Assembly (NCBI RefSeq): GCF_021864535.1
Contig: NZ_JAKJIC010000009.1
Span: 124,001 to 188,000 of the forward strand
Length of the DNA stretch: 64,000 nucleotides
Reading direction: 5' to 3'
Source: Oryzibacter oryziterrae
GTDB taxonomy: Bacteria > Pseudomonadota > Alphaproteobacteria > Rhizobiales > Pleomorphomonadaceae
A program made the translations under genes and the position numbers. Position 1 is the stretch's first letter, and every line of letters begins with the position of its first letter. Shown in pieces: positions 7,720 through 17,100 of the stretch. The notes under the pieces were generated by a model that ran no database searches, had not been told where the DNA came from, and saw nothing but the letters and a program-made list of their open reading frames with translations.

Positions 7720-8541
7720 TCAGCCGGCCAGTTCGCGCGAACGATGGGCCGCGGCGGCCACGGCGGCCGTCAGTACCGGCTGCAGGCCGTCTTCCGCCAT
7801 CAGCACCTGCAGCGCCGCTGCCGTCGTGCCGCCCGGCGAGGTGACGTTCTTGCGCAGCGTCGAGGGATCGTGACCGGACGCGCCAAGCAGGGCACCGGCG
7901 CCGACCACCGTCTGGCGTGCCAGCAGCAGTGCCAGATCATGCGGCAAGCCCGCCTTCTGCGCCGCCTCGGTCAAGGCTTCGACCAGATAGAACACATAGG
8001 CCGGGCCAGATCCGGACACGGCGGTCACCGCGTCGATCATGGCCTCTTCCGACACCCAGGCCGACTTGCCGACGGCGTTGAGCAGCGCCGCGATCTTGCG
8101 CCGATGCACTTCCGTGACGGCGCCATTGCCGACGCCGACCGACATGCCCTGGCCGACCTGAGCCGGCGTGTTGGGCATCACGCGGATGATCGGCCCCGTG
8201 CCGAGCGCGGACTCCAGTGTCGCCAGTGTCGTCCCGGCGGCGATCGAGACGATGATCGTCTCGGGACCGATCTTGCTTGCCAGCACCGGCAAGGCTTCGA
8301 ACATCTGCTGCGGCTTGATGGCGATGACCACGATTTCCGGCGCGACCGCCAACTCGGAAATGTCCTTCACGTGGGTGAGCGAATATTCGATCATCATCGA
8401 AAAGGCTTCCGAGCCCACATGCGGGTCGACCACGGTCACCGCCTTCGAGCTCAGCCCCTTGGCGAGCCAGCCGTGCAGCATCGCGCCGCCCATCTTGCCC
8501 GCCCCGATGAGCACCAGGGACTTGATGTCGGAAAGTGCCAT
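7720..8541 (-). CDS. proC: Pyrroline-5-carboxylate reductase
   Basis: ProC reduces 1-pyrroline-5-carboxylate to L-proline with NAD(P)H, the last step of proline synthesis. The 273-residue protein starts with the Rossmann motif LVLIGAGKMGGAMLHGW. It contains the family blocks RVMPNTPAQVGQG and AVSGSGPAYVF, and the C-terminal dimerization region GASGHDPSTLRKNVTSPGGTT. I chose ATG 8541 (MALSDIKSL) over a longer upstream frame because it gives the normal length and has a GAGGA ribosome site just before it. It is followed by csaA. Confidence 0.93.
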   Translation of the reverse strand: MALSDIKSLVLIGAGKMGGAMLHGWLAKGLSSKAVTVVDPHVGSEAFSMMIEYSLTHVKDISELAVAPEIVVIAIKPQQMFEALPVLASKIGPETIIVSIAAGTTLATLESALGTGPIIRVMPNTPAQVGQGMSVGVGNGAVTEVHRRKIAALLNAVGKSAWVSEEAMIDAVTAVSGSGPAYVFYLVEALTEAAQKAGLPHDLALLLARQTVVGAGALLGASGHDPSTLRKNVTSPGGTTAAALQVLMAEDGLQPVLTAAVAAAAHRSRELAG

Positions 8542-8718
8542 AATGTCCTCGCCTGAAATGCGCCGGTCACGCGAGCCTCTGTCGCGAACCTGCCGATATC
8601 CCTGAAAGGCAAGACGTTGCCACCGGAAAACCATTGCCGAGGCACGTCATCCCATACCCGTTTGCTCTTTCCTAGCAGCCTTGCCGCCCCTCGCTCAAGC
8701 TGGACAAAGGCAATGCGC

Positions 8719-8752
8719 AAAACAAAAGGCCCGATCGCCAGGACCGGGCCTT
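8719..8752 (-). terminator. Rho-independent terminator of the YbjN-domain gene
   Basis: Read on the minus strand, an 8-bp stem AAGGCCCG/CGGGCCTT (8726-8733 with 8745-8752) is followed by TTGTTTT. It lies 22 bp after the stop of the gene ending at 8775. Confidence 0.75.
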
Positions 8753-8774
8753 GAAGGACACACTGGTTGGGCCA

Positions 8775-9275
8775 TCAAGCCTCGCCGACCGTCTCGATCA
8801 ACGCGTGATCGAAGGAGTCCCGCGCGTTCTTGCCGCCCCACACCACGAACTGGAATGACTGGTAGAATCGCTCGCAAGACTCGAGCGCGGTTTCCAGCAG
8901 AGCCTCGATCTGTTCGTCGCTGGCTTCCACCTGTCCGGCGAGAAGCAAGGCGTTGCGATACATGACCACCCCTTCGGCCTGCCAAAGATCGAAATGACCG
9001 ATCCAAAGCTGCTCATTGACCAAGGCCAGCAGCTTCATCACCTCCATCTTGCGCGTCTCGGTCACCTTGATGTCGAAAGCGCAGGCAATATGCAGGGCCT
9101 CAATATCCTCCATCCAGGAGAAGGCCACATGATAGTCGGACCAGCTCCCCTTGACCGAGATGGTGATCTCGTCGTCGCCCGACCGCTCGAAGGACCAGTC
9201 ATTCTGGGCCGCGATCAGTTCGATGACGTCGACGGGATTGCTGGGACGTTCCGAATGCACATCGATGAGGGTCAT
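8775..9275 (-). CDS. YbjN domain-containing protein
   Basis: A 166-residue cytoplasmic protein of the YbjN superfamily (secretion-chaperone-like fold), with the block DYHVAFSWMEDIEALHIACAFD (given as 22 contiguous family-like positions 51-72) shortened here to its key features: an acidic helix followed by alternating strands. The end carries CERFYQSFQFVVWGGK. Homologues are widespread in alphaproteobacteria; the function is unsettled, with roles in motility and stress proposed in E. coli. The ATG at 9275 has GGAGG five bases upstream; the frame continues upstream but without conserved sequence. A terminator follows. Confidence 0.82.
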   Translation of the reverse strand: MTLIDVHSERPSNPVDVIELIAAQNDWSFERSGDDEITISVKGSWSDYHVAFSWMEDIEALHIACAFDIKVTETRKMEVMKLLALVNEQLWIGHFDLWQAEGVVMYRNALLLAGQVEASDEQIEALLETALESCERFYQSFQFVVWGGKNARDSFDHALIETVGEA

Positions 9276-9578
9276 GACGACCTCCAAGGTTGCCGCTGCC
9301 GACGCAGCGTGCGTGCCACGTTGTGATGTGACTTGCCCCGTTCCGTCATGCCGAAGCATTGCGGTGGCAGCTTGTCCCATCCTTCAGCCGGTCGCGTCCG
9401 GTCCAAGGGGCGGGACCACGACGATGACCGGCAACACCGATGGTCTCCCGAAGGCGAAACACCGGAATCCAGCATCCTTGAAGGGGAAATCGCACCGCAG
9501 GCACACGGACAGTGGGCGCGATCCCTCCCGAATCTCATGAGTTCGATGGTGATGCGAAACCGATCCGAACAAAAGCCC
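9276..9578. other. Intergenic region between the YbjN gene and ubiK
   Basis: About 300 bp with no convincing gene; the short open frames here are out of character with their neighbours. The only structure I see is a small A/T-flanked hairpin at the ubiK end (9571-9592). The rest presumably holds the promoter of the YbjN gene, but I cannot point to clear -35/-10 boxes. Confidence 0.5.
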
Positions 9579-9592
9579 TCATGGGGACTTTT
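9571..9592 (-). terminator. Short hairpin overlapping the ubiK stop, possible terminator
   Basis: On the minus strand AAAAG-T-CCC pairs with GGG-CTTTT around a short loop, leaving one bulged T. The hairpin spans the ubiK stop codon. Its stem is weak, so termination is only plausible. Confidence 0.35.
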
Positions 9593-9863
9593 CTGTATTT
9601 TCCTCGCCAGCCGTTGCACCAAGGCGACTTTCGAGAGCGGCGACACGCGCCGTCAGCCGTTCAACCTCGGCCAGCGCCTTCGCGGCGAGGTCCTGCACGA
9701 CCTCAAGCTCCTCGCGGCGGACAAGGTCGAGCTCCGAGGCAAAGCGCTCCGCCTGGGAGCGGAAGGCCGTCGACATTTCGCGACCGGCCGACTGGGCGAT
9801 ACCGGCTGCATCGTTCATCAGCTTGGCAAATTCATCGAACAGACGTCCCTGCGTGCCGGACAT
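9579..9863 (-). CDS. ubiK: UbiK family ubiquinone-biosynthesis accessory factor (BMFP)
   Basis: A 94-residue protein of the BMFP/YqiC family. The N-terminus LFDEFAKLMNDAAGIAQSAGREM is an amphipathic membrane-binding helix, and the C-terminal half (LEVVQDLAAKALAEVERLTARVAALE) is the trimerizing coiled coil. In Enterobacteria UbiK assists the soluble Ubi complex in ubiquinone synthesis. It is divergent from lgt, as is common in alphaproteobacteria. Confidence 0.85.
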   Translation of the reverse strand: MSGTQGRLFDEFAKLMNDAAGIAQSAGREMSTAFRSQAERFASELDLVRREELEVVQDLAAKALAEVERLTARVAALESRLGATAGEENTEKSP

Positions 9864-10021
9864 GTCTAGGCTCCCTGATGGCGTTTGGTACCCCCTATTT
9901 GGCTCTTGTTGGCGCGCCCCGCAAGCGGCTCTAGGTAAAATGCTTGACGGCTCGACGGCACCGCTTCAAATCTCCTGTCGAGGATTGCTGTCCGCGATCT
10001 GCGAAAACCCGAAAGCCGTTC

Positions 10022-10858
10022 ATGCCCCTGCTGGTCCTGCCTTTCCCCGCCTTCAACCCGATCTTGTTCGAGTTGGGCCCGATCAGCATCCGCTGGTATG
10101 GCATTGCCTATGTGGCCGGCCTGGTGTTCGGCTGGTGGTATATCCGCAAGCTGGTGGAAACCGATCGCCTGTGGGAAAACCAGAAGCGCCCGACCGCCAC
10201 CGACATCGACGACCTCCTGGTATGGATGACGCTCGGCGTCGTGCTGGGTGGACGCCTCGGCTATATCCTGTTCTACAATTTCAACGACTACCTCGCCCAC
10301 CCGCTGGAGATCTTCAAGACCTGGCACGGTGGCATGTCGGTGCACGGCGGCTTCATCGGCACGGCGATTGCACAGATCCTCTACGCCCGCCGTCGCGGCC
10401 TCAATTTCCTGACCGTCTTCGATCTGGCGGCCGTGGCTGTGCCCGTCGGCCTGTTCCTCGGGCGCCTCGCCAACTTCGTCAACGGCGAGCTCTACGGCCG
10501 CGTTACCGACGTCCCCTGGGCTTTCGTCTTTCCCAACTCCGACGGCATGCCGCGCCACCCGAGCCAGCTCTATGAAGCCGCGCTTGAAGGCGTGTTGCTG
10601 TTTGCCCTCCTGACGCCACTCGTCTGGAAAGCCGGCCTTCTCAAGCGGCCCGGCCTTGCCACCGGCATCTTCGGCCTCGTCTACGCCGCCGCCCGCATTC
10701 TGGTGGAAACGGTGCGCGAACCCGACGCGCAGGTGGGCTTCCTCGCCGGCGGTTTCCTTACCATGGGCATGCTGCTGTCGGTACTGATGGCCATTGTCGC
10801 GATCGCCTTCATCCTGCTCGCCCTTTCGGGCCGTACCCGCAGCGAGACGCCTGCATGA
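10022..10858 (+). CDS. lgt: Prolipoprotein diacylglyceryl transferase
   Basis: Lgt transfers diacylglyceryl from phosphatidylglycerol to the lipobox cysteine of prolipoproteins, the first step of lipoprotein maturation in the inner membrane. The 278-residue multi-pass protein has HGGMSVHGGFIG, the catalytic-region histidine motif, and the Lgt signature GRLANFVNGELYGR. I chose ATG 10022 (MPLLVLPFPAFNPILFELG), the normal N-terminus; the frame is open upstream. The stop overlaps the start of midA in an ATGA. A likely substrate, the lipoprotein at 13999, lies nearby. Confidence 0.95.
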   Translation: MPLLVLPFPAFNPILFELGPISIRWYGIAYVAGLVFGWWYIRKLVETDRLWENQKRPTATDIDDLLVWMTLGVVLGGRLGYILFYNFNDYLAHPLEIFKTWHGGMSVHGGFIGTAIAQILYARRRGLNFLTVFDLAAVAVPVGLFLGRLANFVNGELYGRVTDVPWAFVFPNSDGMPRHPSQLYEAALEGVLLFALLTPLVWKAGLLKRPGLATGIFGLVYAAARILVETVREPDAQVGFLAGGFLTMGMLLSVLMAIVAIAFILLALSGRTRSETPA

Positions 10859-11937
10859 ACGCACTCGCCAGCAAGCTCGCAGCCTTGATCCGGTCGGTGG
10901 GACCTTTGTCCATCGCCGACTATATGGCTGCCGCCCTGGGCGACCCCGAGCATGGCTATTACACGACGCGCAATGCCATCGGCCTCGATGGCGACTTCAT
11001 CACCGCGCCGGAGATCAGCCAGATGTTCGGCGAGCTGATCGCCATCTGGTGCCTGACCGCCTACGAAGCCATGGGATCGCCCGAAACCGTGCACCTCGTC
11101 GAACTTGGCCCCGGTCGCGGGACGCTGATGGCCGACTTGCTGCGCGCAGCCCGGACGCACCCAGCCTTCAGGGCCGCCGTCTCGGTGCACCTCGTGGAGA
11201 TGAGCCCAACCCTGCGCGAGGCGCAACGCGACAGGCTGACGGGCCTTGCTACCCCTCGGTGGCACGACCGGCTCGATCAGGTTCCGGAAGGTCCGCTTCT
11301 GGTGGTCGCCAACGAGTTCTTCGATGCCCTGCCCATCCGCCAGTTCGTCAAGACCGAGCACGGCTGGCGCGAGCGCGTGGTCGGCCTCAATGATGATGGC
11401 GACCTTGCCTTTGGCGTCGGCGCCGGGACCATCGACCCAGCGCACCTGCCAAGCGGCGCGGACGAAGTGCCGGTCGGCGCCGTCGCCGAGATCAACCGCC
11501 CGGCCGAAGCCATCATGGCTGGTCTGGCCCGGCGGCTCCGTGAGAGCAATGGCGCGGCGATCGTCTTCGACTATGGGCATACCCGCAGCGGATTTGGGGA
11601 AACCTTCCAGGCTGTCCGCGCCCATCGCTTTGCCGATCCGCTCGACAATCCCGGCGAATGCGACATCACCGCCCACGTGGATTTCGAAGTGCTCGCCCGC
11701 ACCGCCCGCAGCGAAGGCGCCCGCGTGCACGGTCCGGTGACACAGGGCGACTTCCTCCTCGCCATGGGCCTGCTGGAACGGGCCGGCGGCCTCGGCCATG
11801 GCAAGTCGCCTGAAGTGCAGGAGGAGATCGTCACCGCCGTCAATCGCCTCGCCGGTCCCGAGGAAATGGGTGTGTTGTTCAAGGTGCTGGCCGTGAGTGC
11901 GCCAACCCTCAAATTGCCCGGATTTGAAAGTCTCTGA
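10855..11937 (+). CDS. MidA/NDUFAF7-family SAM-dependent methyltransferase
   Basis: A 360-residue member of the DUF185/MidA family, whose mitochondrial homologue NDUFAF7 methylates an arginine of a complex I subunit. The N-terminus has IADYMAAALGDPEHGYY and the SAM-binding motif is VHLVELGPGRGTLMADLLR. A catalytic-region block PLLVVANEFFDALP follows. It is translationally coupled to lgt (ATGA overlap) and followed 41 bp later by pgeF, an order seen in many Rhizobiales. A role in complex I assembly is an inference from the family. Confidence 0.9.
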   Translation: MNALASKLAALIRSVGPLSIADYMAAALGDPEHGYYTTRNAIGLDGDFITAPEISQMFGELIAIWCLTAYEAMGSPETVHLVELGPGRGTLMADLLRAARTHPAFRAAVSVHLVEMSPTLREAQRDRLTGLATPRWHDRLDQVPEGPLLVVANEFFDALPIRQFVKTEHGWRERVVGLNDDGDLAFGVGAGTIDPAHLPSGADEVPVGAVAEINRPAEAIMAGLARRLRESNGAAIVFDYGHTRSGFGETFQAVRAHRFADPLDNPGECDITAHVDFEVLARTARSEGARVHGPVTQGDFLLAMGLLERAGGLGHGKSPEVQEEIVTAVNRLAGPEEMGVLFKVLAVSAPTLKLPGFESL

Positions 11938-11978
11938 GAACTTCCGCTCCGCAAGTCCCTGAACTGAAAGCCACGCGC

Positions 11979-12749
11979 ATGATTCTTCGCTGTCCCGCCC
12001 TGTCCGCTCTTGCCGGCATTTCCCATGGCTGGTTCACCCGCAAGGGCGGTGTTTCCTCGGGCCTCTACGACAGCCTCAATACCGGTTACGGCTCCAGCGA
12101 CGACCGCGCCAATGTCGGCGAGAACCGCGGCCGCATCGCCGACGCGCTCGGCGTCAGCCGCGATCGCCTCGTCTCCTGCTATCAGGTCCACTCGCCCGAC
12201 GTGGTCGTGGCCACCACCCCCTGGGCCTGGCAGGATAATCCCAAGGCCGATGCCCTGGTGACGCGCGAGCCCGGTCTTGCGCTCGGCACCAGCCATGCCG
12301 ATTGCGGCCCGGTGCTGTTTGCCGATGCTGAAGCGCGCGTCATCGGCGCGGCCCATGCCGGCTGGAAGGGCGCGTTCACCGGCGTGCTCGAAGCCACCGT
12401 CGACGCCATGATCGGCCTCGGTGCCCGCCGCGAAGCCATCGTCGCCACGCTCGGGCCAACCATCTCGGGCGAGGCCTATGAGGTCGGGCCCGAGTTCGTG
12501 GAGCGCTTCAAGGAGGCCGGCGAGACGGTGGCCCGCTGGTTCAAGCCCTCGGACAAGCCCGGCCATGCCATGTTCGACCTGCCCGCCTATATCGTGCATC
12601 GCCTCACCCGCGCCGGCGTTCAGGCCTCGAGCCTGGGCCTGTGCACCTACGCCGACGAAAGCCGCTTCTTCTCCTACCGCCGCACCACCCATCGCGCCGA
12701 AGCCGACTACGGCCGCCATCTCTCCGCCATCGCCCTGCAAGACGAGTGA
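11979..12749 (+). CDS. pgeF: Peptidoglycan editing factor PgeF (laccase-domain, YfiH family)
   Basis: A 256-residue protein of the DUF152/YfiH family. The metal-binding His/Cys positions are present: QVHS (His in YQVHSPDVV), DCGPV (Cys in TSHADCGPVLF) and HAGWKG. PgeF removes L-serine-containing errors from peptidoglycan precursors in E. coli; some relatives act as purine nucleoside phosphorylases. The start MILRCPALSAL is typical. It is co-directional with lgt-midA and 3 bp ahead of the M24 gene. Confidence 0.9.
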   Translation: MILRCPALSALAGISHGWFTRKGGVSSGLYDSLNTGYGSSDDRANVGENRGRIADALGVSRDRLVSCYQVHSPDVVVATTPWAWQDNPKADALVTREPGLALGTSHADCGPVLFADAEARVIGAAHAGWKGAFTGVLEATVDAMIGLGARREAIVATLGPTISGEAYEVGPEFVERFKEAGETVARWFKPSDKPGHAMFDLPAYIVHRLTRAGVQASSLGLCTYADESRFFSYRRTTHRAEADYGRHLSAIALQDE

Positions 12750-12752
12750 CCC

Positions 12753-13907
12753 ATGGCCACCCATTTCTCGCCCGCCGAGTTTTCCCGTCGCAAGTCCGAA
12801 GCCCTCGCCGCCATGGCGAAGGGCAAGTTCGACGCCATGCTGCTGTTTGCCCAGGAGTCCATGTACTGGCTGTCGGGCTATGACAGTTTCGGCTTCTGCT
12901 TTTTCCAGTGCCTCGTGCTGACGTCCGACGGACGCATGGCCTTGCTCACCCGATCGGCCGACCTCAGGCAAGCCCAGCACACTTCCATTCTCGACGACAT
13001 CAGGATCTGGGTCGACAGCGCCAATGCCGGGCCGGCACACCAGCTGCGCGACCTGCTCGCCGATCTCGGTCTCGCCGGCAAACGGCTCGGTGTCGAATAC
13101 GACACCCACGGCCTGACCGCCCGCAACGGCAAGGCGCTGGAAGCGGCTCTCGACGGCTGGGCGCAGCTTGAGGATGCCTCGACGCTGATCCCTGCCCTGC
13201 GGGTCGTCAAGTCCGCCGAGGAGATCGCCTGCGTTCGTGAAGCTGCCCGCATCGCCGATGTCGCCTACGAGGACGCATTGAAGATCATCGGACCGGGTGC
13301 GGACGAAGGCGACATTCTCGCAGTGCTGCAAGGACGCATGTTCGCCGAGGGCGGCGACTATCCTGCCAACGAGTTCATCATCGGCTCCGGTGCCGACGCC
13401 CTGCTCTGCCGCTACAAATCCGGCCGCCGCAAGCTCGACGCCCGCGATCAGCTCACCCTCGAATTTGCCGGCGTTAGCCGCCACTACCACGCGGCCCTCA
13501 TGCGCACGGTGGTCGTGGGGCCGCCCAACGATCGCCATGTGCAACTGCACCGGGCCGCGCTTCAGGCCCTCACGGCCATCGAAGGCGCCATGCGCCCCGG
13601 CCGCAGCTTCGGAGACGTCTTTGCCGCCCATGCCGAAGCCATGGATGAAGCCGGCCTGCGCGAACACCGCCTCAACGCCTGTGGCTACTCGCTCGGCGCC
13701 CGCTTCACGCCCAGCTGGATGGAATGGCCGATGTTCTACGCCGGCAATCCGGCCCTGGTCGCACCGGGCATGACGCTGTTTGCCCACATGATCATCATGG
13801 ATTCGGCCAGTGGCACGGCCATGTGCGTGGGCCGCACCTATCTCACCACGGACGGGTCTCCCGAGCCCCTCAGCAGCTTGCCTCTCGATCTGCCGGTCGT
13901 CCCCTGA
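12753..13907 (+). CDS. M24 (pita-bread fold) hydrolase with lost metal ligands, creatinase/ectoine-hydrolase-like
   Basis: A 384-residue two-domain protein: creatinase N-domain (about 10-140) and M24 pita-bread domain (about 155-375). In metallo-enzymes of this fold, two Asp, one His and two Glu bind metal. Here the first Asp pair reads Glu237 (TLEFAG) and Ala248 (YHAALMRT), the His-Gly-x-Gly segment reads GYSLG, and the two Glu positions fall in LFAHMII and AMCVGRT. All five ligands are therefore replaced, as in metal-independent creatinase and ectoine hydrolase (DoeA) relatives. It is probably not a metallo-Xaa-Pro peptidase. It follows pgeF by 3 bp. Confidence 0.8.
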   Translation: MATHFSPAEFSRRKSEALAAMAKGKFDAMLLFAQESMYWLSGYDSFGFCFFQCLVLTSDGRMALLTRSADLRQAQHTSILDDIRIWVDSANAGPAHQLRDLLADLGLAGKRLGVEYDTHGLTARNGKALEAALDGWAQLEDASTLIPALRVVKSAEEIACVREAARIADVAYEDALKIIGPGADEGDILAVLQGRMFAEGGDYPANEFIIGSGADALLCRYKSGRRKLDARDQLTLEFAGVSRHYHAALMRTVVVGPPNDRHVQLHRAALQALTAIEGAMRPGRSFGDVFAAHAEAMDEAGLREHRLNACGYSLGARFTPSWMEWPMFYAGNPALVAPGMTLFAHMIIMDSASGTAMCVGRTYLTTDGSPEPLSSLPLDLPVVP

Positions 13908-13998
13908 CGGGAACCCTGCGCGAAGACAGTTTTCAGCAGCCGCTAAACATGCTCTAAACAGCGCAAAGATCGCAAAGTGATTTGCCTCGGGGGGTTGA

Positions 13999-14616
13999 AT
14001 GATCTCGGAAAACACTCGGAAGATCGGCGCGCGCCGCCTGGGGCTGGGGTTGATCGCCTCGGGTCTGCTGGCGATCCTGCCGGCCTGTCAGTCCACCCAG
14101 ACCAAGGCCCCGCGTGCTGCTCTCTCCGATGTAGCTGCCGGCCCGACGATCCCCGCGCCGCCGGAAGCGACCCAGCCGATGCCGCCTGCGGTGTCAGCTG
14201 CGGAAGCATCCTTCCGCTTTGACCAGATCCTCGGCGTGCCCACCAACAAGACGGACACGCTCGCCCGCGGCATTGCCGATTCCGCCCGGGCACGCATGCT
14301 GCACCTGGTGCGCCGCTCGGACCCGACGGCGACCTATCGCGTCATGGGCTATCTGTCGGCTGTCGGCGGCGACGCCGGTGTCAACGTGACCTATGTCTGG
14401 GATATCGTCGACGCCCAGAACAATCGCGTGCATCGCTTCGCCGGTATCGAAATTGCCGGCAAAGCGGACGCCGATCCCTGGTCGCAAGTCTCCGATGAGG
14501 TGCTCCGCGCCATCTCAGCCCGCACCGTCGAGGACATCTACGCCTGGATCAACCGCCTTCCTTCGCCGGCTGCCGGTGCGGCTGCGGCGGCAAAGGGCGG
14601 CCCTGCGACGCTTTGA
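13999..14616 (+). CDS. Putative lipoprotein of unknown function
   Basis: A 205-residue protein with a lipobox signal peptide (LLAILPAC, lipidated Cys30) followed by a Pro/Ala-rich linker to about residue 70. The C-terminal globular part (about 75-195) has DQILGVPTNKTDTLARGIADSARA near its start and the strand YVWDIVDAQNNRVHRFAG. A G-rich ribosome site (CGGGGGG) precedes the ATG. It sits just upstream of prs, a neighbour arrangement I have seen only as 'hypothetical'; I do not recognise a named family. Confidence 0.8.
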   Translation: MISENTRKIGARRLGLGLIASGLLAILPACQSTQTKAPRAALSDVAAGPTIPAPPEATQPMPPAVSAAEASFRFDQILGVPTNKTDTLARGIADSARARMLHLVRRSDPTATYRVMGYLSAVGGDAGVNVTYVWDIVDAQNNRVHRFAGIEIAGKADADPWSQVSDEVLRAISARTVEDIYAWINRLPSPAAGAAAAAKGGPATL

Positions 14617-14792
14617 CGACAGCACACCCGGATCAACTGAACATTGGGGCAATTATCCAAAGGAATCGCACGCCCTGCGATTCCCATGTTTACGTGTGCA
14701 AACCCCGCTGATAAAAGGCCCTCAATTTTCCAGCGCCTGGATTGCGTGGCTCCCTGGCTGGCAATCCGACCCACAATCAAAGGGCTATGCTC

Positions 14793-15725
<933 letters not shown>

Positions 15726-15755
15726 CAGTCGCGGCGACAGCCAGACAAATCCTGC

Positions 15756-15788
15756 ACGGCCGGTTCCACGAACCGGCCGTTTGTCTTT
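15756..15788 (+). terminator. Rho-independent terminator of prs
   Basis: A perfect 10-bp stem ACGGCCGGTT/AACCGGCCGT (15756-15765 with 15771-15780), 5-nt loop, then TTGTCTTT. It lies between prs and the convergent serine hydrolase gene, so it may serve both strands. Confidence 0.85.
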
Positions 15789-15804
15789 GCAGGCCTGCCT
15801 TTGC

Positions 15805-16899
15805 CTATTCGCCGGCCTTGACCACCGCGGCTTCGATCTGCGAACCAAGGCTCTCGGTGTCCAGATCCTCACCGTTGGCAAGCACGATCACGGTCAGCCC
15901 GGTGGTGAGATTGCGCTGGAAATAGGTGGCTGTGCCCATCCAGCTGCCGCTGTGGCTGGCGTAGCTGTTGCCGTTCCAGATGGAGATGCTCCATCCATAG
16001 CCGTAACCGGAGCCCTCGCCGTCATCGATCGGCTGGCCATTGTCGAAGGTGCCATTGGTGAACAGGGAGGCGGTCGCATCTTCGTCGAGCAACTCGTTGG
16101 TCGCCAGCGCCTTTTCATAGAGCGCGAGATCGCTGAGGTTGGTGAAGACGCTGCCATCGCCCTGCACCACGGTCGGCTCCATGTTCTCCTCGAACTTGCC
16201 GTTGCTGCCCTTGTAGCCGGTCACCATCTGGCTTTCGGGAATGTCCTTGGCAAGCGAGGCAATATTGGTCGACGTCATGCCGAGCGGCCCCCAGACGCGA
16301 TTGCGCAGCACGTCGCGCAAGGACGACTTGCCATCGGCTGCGGCGACCACGCTGGCCAGCGTCACATAGCCGCTGTTGGAGTAATCGAACTTGGTGCCGG
16401 GGGCGCGTACCAGAGGCTGGCCCGCGAGCCAGGACACCACGGCGGCGTTGTCCATGTCGTCTTCATAGTCGAAGCCGTCGTCGTTGAGGTAGTCGGGCAA
16501 ACCGGCCACGTGATGGATCAGATCGCCAACGGTGATCGGCCGATAGCGCTCGTCCTGCCCGTCGAAGTCCGGCAGGATATCGGATACCGGCGTATCCTCC
16601 TCAAGGAGCCCGTCCTCGATCAGCAGCCGGGCCGCCAGCGCCGTCTCGTTCTTCGACATGGACGCCAGATCGAAGATGGTGTCCTCGTCGACAGGCGTCT
16701 CGTCGTCGAGATCGGCAAAACCGTAGCCCTTCATGTGCAGCACGTCGCCATCGCGCATGACCAGGATCGCCAGACCGGGCGTGTCCTTGCCGACAACCGT
16801 CTTGGCAAGGGCATCAACGGCCTGGATGGTTGGCGAGGCCTCCGCGCGCCAGGGAACGAGCGCACCGGAAAGAGCCAACAGGCAGGCAAGCAACTTCAT
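15805..16899 (-). CDS. Secreted serine hydrolase, beta-lactamase/class C-like
   Basis: A 364-residue protein with a signal peptide (cleavage near AEA-S, residue 21). The penicillin-binding-protein-like catalytic motif is Ser80-M-S-Lys83, the second motif is YSNSGY (Y-x-N) and HSGS fits the third. An acidic composition is notable. The fold is shared by class C beta-lactamases, D-aminopeptidases and esterases; the substrate cannot be read from sequence. I chose ATG 16899 (MKLLACLLAL), preceded by GGGGGA, over a longer open frame. It is divergent from the pseudo-caspase gene. Confidence 0.85.
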   Translation of the reverse strand: MKLLACLLALSGALVPWRAEASPTIQAVDALAKTVVGKDTPGLAILVMRDGDVLHMKGYGFADLDDETPVDEDTIFDLASMSKNETALAARLLIEDGLLEEDTPVSDILPDFDGQDERYRPITVGDLIHHVAGLPDYLNDDGFDYEDDMDNAAVVSWLAGQPLVRAPGTKFDYSNSGYVTLASVVAAADGKSSLRDVLRNRVWGPLGMTSTNIASLAKDIPESQMVTGYKGSNGKFEENMEPTVVQGDGSVFTNLSDLALYEKALATNELLDEDATASLFTNGTFDNGQPIDDGEGSGYGYGWSISIWNGNSYASHSGSWMGTATYFQRNLTTGLTVIVLANGEDLDTESLGSQIEAAVVKAGE

Positions 16900-17100
16900 G
16901 AAATCCCCCGTCCGACATGCCGCCGAACTCGACCGGCGACCATAGAGGGCATTTGCGCTCGGCAGCCCTCCCCCCATTTCCAGACCATCATGAGCGACAA
17001 ATCGGAAAAATCCGTATAGCCGGGCAGATCAAGAGCGTGGAACGTGATATGCTGCACGCAATTGCCTTATTGCCTTGCTGCCCTTTTCGGGAGTTGCTCA

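Noticed and set aside
11571-14015. 814-codon minus-strand frame covering midA to the M24 gene
   Set aside because: It lies opposite four well-supported genes. Long antisense frames are common in GC-rich DNA.
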